Source: G020348185 sp964525045
GTDB lineage: Bacteria; Nitrospirota; Nitrospiria; Nitrospirales; UBA8639
Assembly (NCBI GenBank): GCA_964525045.1
Contig: CAZGFD010000013.1
Location: forward strand, 1 to 64,000
Length of the DNA stretch: 64,000 nt
Reading direction: 5' to 3'
The notes beneath the pieces were generated by a model. The model had not been told where the DNA came from and made no database searches. It saw only the letters and a list, made by a program, of their open reading frames with translations. A program made the position numbers and the translations under genes. Shown in pieces: positions 61,626-64,000 of this stretch; positions within the stretch are counted from its first letter, which is position 1; each line of letters begins with the position of its first letter.

Positions 61626-61907
61626 TCACAACATTTCAATTTTGGATTGGAGCAGCTCGAGTGAGGGGTTCGCACGAATCGCATTTAAGGCTTGATCTAA
61701 AACCTGATTGACTCTCCCTGTCTCATTGGCCACACACACAATTCCTAACACGGCTTTTTGCCATAGGTCTTGATCACCCACTTCCGCCACCGAAATATTC
61801 AATTGATTTCTCAAACGTGTTTTAAGACTCGACAGAACTTGGCGTTTAGCCTTGAGGGAATGACCGTCAGGCAGGTACAGTTCTACGGTACAAAGTCCAA
61901 CAACCAT
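61626..61907 (-). CDS. ylxP: DUF503 (YlxP-like) protein
   Basis: Small 93-residue protein: VGLCTVELYLPDGHSLKAKRQVLSSLKTRLRNQLNISVAEVGDQDLWQKAVLGIVCV is the DUF503 consensus. Usually found between infB and rbfA, as here, and thought to help ribosome assembly; biochemical role not settled. Gap of 36 bases to infB. Confidence 0.93.
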   Translation of the reverse strand: MVVGLCTVELYLPDGHSLKAKRQVLSSLKTRLRNQLNISVAEVGDQDLWQKAVLGIVCVANETGRVNQVLDQALNAIRANPSLELLQSKIEML

Positions 61908-61943
61908 CCGCGAATATCAATACTGTATGCGAAAAAAATTGAT

Positions 61944-64000
61944 TTACAGTTTAGCCGCTTCCTCATCATAGACAAACGCTTCAATCACGTCACCGATTTT
62001 AATGTCATTATAATTTTCCACTCCAATTCCACATTCATAGCCTTGCTGAACTTCTTTCACATCATCCTTAAATCGACGTAAGGAACCGACCTTTCCTTCA
62101 TACACCATGACATGATCCCGAAGAATACGTACTCCGGCGCTTGATCGCGCAATCGAACCATCACTCACATAGCAACCAGCAATGGTGCCGACCTTGGGAA
62201 CCGAGAATAACTCACGAACTTCAGCCCGTCCCAGCACTCGCTCTTTCAGTGTGGGTGCCAGCAACCCTTCGGCTGCGGCTCTCACATCGGCAATGGCATT
62301 ATAAATGATGGTATGTAACCGGATTTCTACTCCCTCTCGTTCTGCCAAAGCTGCGGCCTTCGGTTCAGGACGGACATGAAATCCAATAATGAGCGCCTCT
62401 GACGCTGCTGCCAAGAGGACATCAGATTCACTAATTCCGCCAACCCCACTGTGAATTACTCGAAGATTCACCGCAGACGAAGTGATTTTCTCCACTGAGT
62501 CACATAACGCTCCAACGGAACCTTGAACATCAGCCTTAATAAGGACGGAAAGTTCTTTCTTTTCCTTTTCTTTGGCTTCCGCATACAACTCATCAAGCGT
62601 TCGACGAGCTCCTGCCGCTGTTAAATCGGCGGTACGTTGTTTTTGGTGCCTGGCATCGGCAACTTCTCGGGCCATCCTGTCGTCCTTGACGACCACAAAT
62701 TGGTCGCCGGCGATGGGGACCCCTAACAATCCAATCACTTCCACTGGAAGGGAAGGTCCAGCCTCTTTGAGTTTCGCTCCCGTATCCGAATTCAACGCTC
62801 GAACGCGACCGCTGACGGACCCCACCACAAACACCGCTCCAACTTTGAGATGCCCGGCTTGAACCAAGACCGTGGCAACAGGGCCCCGACCTTTTTCCAA
62901 CTTCGCCTCAAGCACGACTCCACGCGCGGGCCCCTCAATATCCCCTTTCAATTCCATAACCTCCGCTTGAAGAAGAATCATCTCGAGCAGATGATCTAGG
63001 CCCCGTTTCTCTTTAGCAGACACTTCGACAAAAATTGTCTGTCCTCCCCAGGCTTCGGAAATCAAATTGTGCTCACTCAATCCTTGTTTCACGCGATCTG
63101 GATTGGCCCCGGGTTTATCAATTTTATTGATGGCCACAATGATTGGAACATTGGCAGCCTGAGCATGATGGATGGCCTCAACCGTTTGCGGCATCACTCC
63201 ATCGTCTGCTGAGACTACCAGTACCACAATATCCGTCACCTGGGCCCCACGGGACCGCATGGCAGTAAAGGCTTCATGACCTGGGGTATCCAAAAATGTT
63301 ACTCGCTTGTCCCCCACCTTGACCGAATAGGCCCCAATATGTTGCGTGATGCCTCCCGATTCCTGGTCAGTCACGCGAGTCTCCCGGATGGCATCAAGCA
63401 AGGTCGTTTTTCCATGATCCACATGACCCATGATTGTGACGACCGGGGCTCTTGGGATTAACTGCTCTTCGCCTTTAATGTCTAACACTTCTTCGAGTAG
63501 GGCTTCCCCTTCCTTTTCAGAGGAGACTTCAACATTAACCCCCATCCCCTCAGCGATGAGCATACCCGCATCAAGGTTCATCGGTTGATTGAGCGTCAGA
63601 ACGATTCCGACTTCCATTAATTTCCGAATCACCTCCGAAGGCCGCTGTCCTAAAAGTTCCGCAAATTCTTTCACGGTAATCCCTGGATCCAGTTTGATGA
63701 CCTTTTTCCGCGGTTTCGTAATTTCGGTGACGGAAGTTGGAACAGTATGGCGAGCGCGCTCCTCACGCCGCAGCGTAGGAAGTGGGCGAAGGTCCTGCCA
63801 TCTTGCGGCATCCTCATATCGCGCAGCAAACAAATCTTCATCACGGGCTCGGATCCCCTTTTTGGGCTTTTTTATTTTCTCTCCAATAGAATCAGTCGAT
63901 TCGTTAAGAACAGCCTCTTTTTTCTCCGTTTTCCCTCCACGCCGCCCTTCTTCCGGCTCCGGGGATGGCCCGACTTGCGCGACTTCCGTCACTTCTGGAA
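61944..64000 (-). CDS. infB: Translation initiation factor IF-2 (5' part beyond the window)
   Basis: GTPase that places initiator tRNA on the 30S subunit. Visible: charged linker (about the first 85 residues), IF2 N-terminal subdomain (TVKEFAELLGQRPSEVIRKLMEVG), G domain (VVTIMGHVDHGKTTLLDAI, DTPGHEAFTAMRSRGA, AINKIDKPGANPD), then domains II-IV ending IKIGDVIEAFVYDEEAAKL. At least 682 residues. The reading frame stays open to the right edge, so the GTG at 63992 is probably not the true start and the N-terminal linker continues outside. First visible gene of the operon. Confidence 0.96.
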   Translation of the reverse strand, partial: PEVTEVAQVGPSPEPEEGRRGGKTEKKEAVLNESTDSIGEKIKKPKKGIRARDEDLFAARYEDAARWQDLRPLPTLRREERARHTVPTSVTEITKPRKKVIKLDPGITVKEFAELLGQRPSEVIRKLMEVGIVLTLNQPMNLDAGMLIAEGMGVNVEVSSEKEGEALLEEVLDIKGEEQLIPRAPVVTIMGHVDHGKTTLLDAIRETRVTDQESGGITQHIGAYSVKVGDKRVTFLDTPGHEAFTAMRSRGAQVTDIVVLVVSADDGVMPQTVEAIHHAQAANVPIIVAINKIDKPGANPDRVKQGLSEHNLISEAWGGQTIFVEVSAKEKRGLDHLLEMILLQAEVMELKGDIEGPARGVVLEAKLEKGRGPVATVLVQAGHLKVGAVFVVGSVSGRVRALNSDTGAKLKEAGPSLPVEVIGLLGVPIAGDQFVVVKDDRMAREVADARHQKQRTADLTAAGARRTLDELYAEAKEKEKKELSVLIKADVQGSVGALCDSVEKITSSAVNLRVIHSGVGGISESDVLLAAASEALIIGFHVRPEPKAAALAEREGVEIRLHTIIYNAIADVRAAAEGLLAPTLKERVLGRAEVRELFSVPKVGTIAGCYVSDGSIARSSAGVRILRDHVMVYEGKVGSLRRFKDDVKEVQQGYECGIGVENYNDIKIGDVIEAFVYDEEAAKL

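Noticed and set aside
63992..64000. GTG at 63992 as the start of infB
   Set aside because: The frame stays open to the window edge and IF-2 normally has a longer N-terminal linker, so the gene is treated as cut by the window.

Overview
This window is ordinary bacterial chromosome: closely packed genes, about half G+C, no phage, insertion sequence, integrase or CRISPR array. The block infB-DUF503-rbfA-truB-rpsO-pnp-M16 peptidase, the threonine operon that uses a phosphoglycerate-mutase-like protein in place of thrB, citramalate synthase, and the many envelope proteins with TPR, TolB-type or AsmA-type domains suggest a Gram-negative bacterium of the Nitrospirota (Nitrospira-like). The moderate G+C would fit marine Nitrospira lineages better than the high-G+C ones. 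This assignment is inferred from gene content and protein style; no marker search was possible.

Layout. 0.1-10.8 kb (mixed): a LOG-family nucleotide hydrolase, a secreted hypothetical, a CPBP-type membrane protein and RNase Z-like enzyme that overlap, a DUF6941 protein, an orphan promoter-to-terminator unit with two tiny reading frames (4.3-4.77 kb), a polyphosphate glucokinase, a fluoride channel, a UvrA paralogue, a GlsB-type membrane protein and a metallophosphoesterase. 10.9-24.5 kb (the most unusual part): five co-directional envelope genes encoding an AsmA/YdbH-like protein, a DUF1318 (YdbL-like) lipoprotein, a 2594-residue exported protein (TolB-like propeller, TPRs, degenerate CHAT domain, TPRs, intact CHAT protease), an SH3 protein and an M48 metalloprotease. 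24.8-36 kb: MscS channel, small hypotheticals, mutM, phoH-ybeY, ftsY-M1 peptidase-TolB-like protein, and a PAP2 phosphatase. 36-38.8 kb (minus strand): GT2, LAB_N and ArnT-like GT39, a lipid A or undecaprenyl-linked sugar modification set. 39-40.8 kb: small hypothetical, tRNA-Pro(GGG), MerR regulator and IHF/HU protein. 41-48.7 kb (minus strand): aminotransferase-hom-thrC-ApgM-lysC-cimA, a tightly coupled operon for aspartate-family amino acids and isoleucine. 49-54.6 kb (plus strand): pdxJ, nnr, tsaE, mutS. 54.6-57.4 kb (minus strand): two similar small exported proteins and an M16 peptidase. 57.6-64 kb (minus strand): the translation and RNA-decay operon; infB runs off the right edge.

Non-coding structure includes at least three copies of a roughly 125-bp palindromic element with a GTGGGC-type central hairpin (24.7, 39.5 and 57.5 kb), five clusters of a GTTTCAGG-type heptad repeat including a perfect 7x7 array at 30.24 kb, and two REP-like CTCTCCC hairpins, one lying inside the 5' coding part of a secreted protein gene. 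The best candidates for new biology are the double-CHAT exported protein with its envelope neighbours, and the orphan unit at 4.3 kb.
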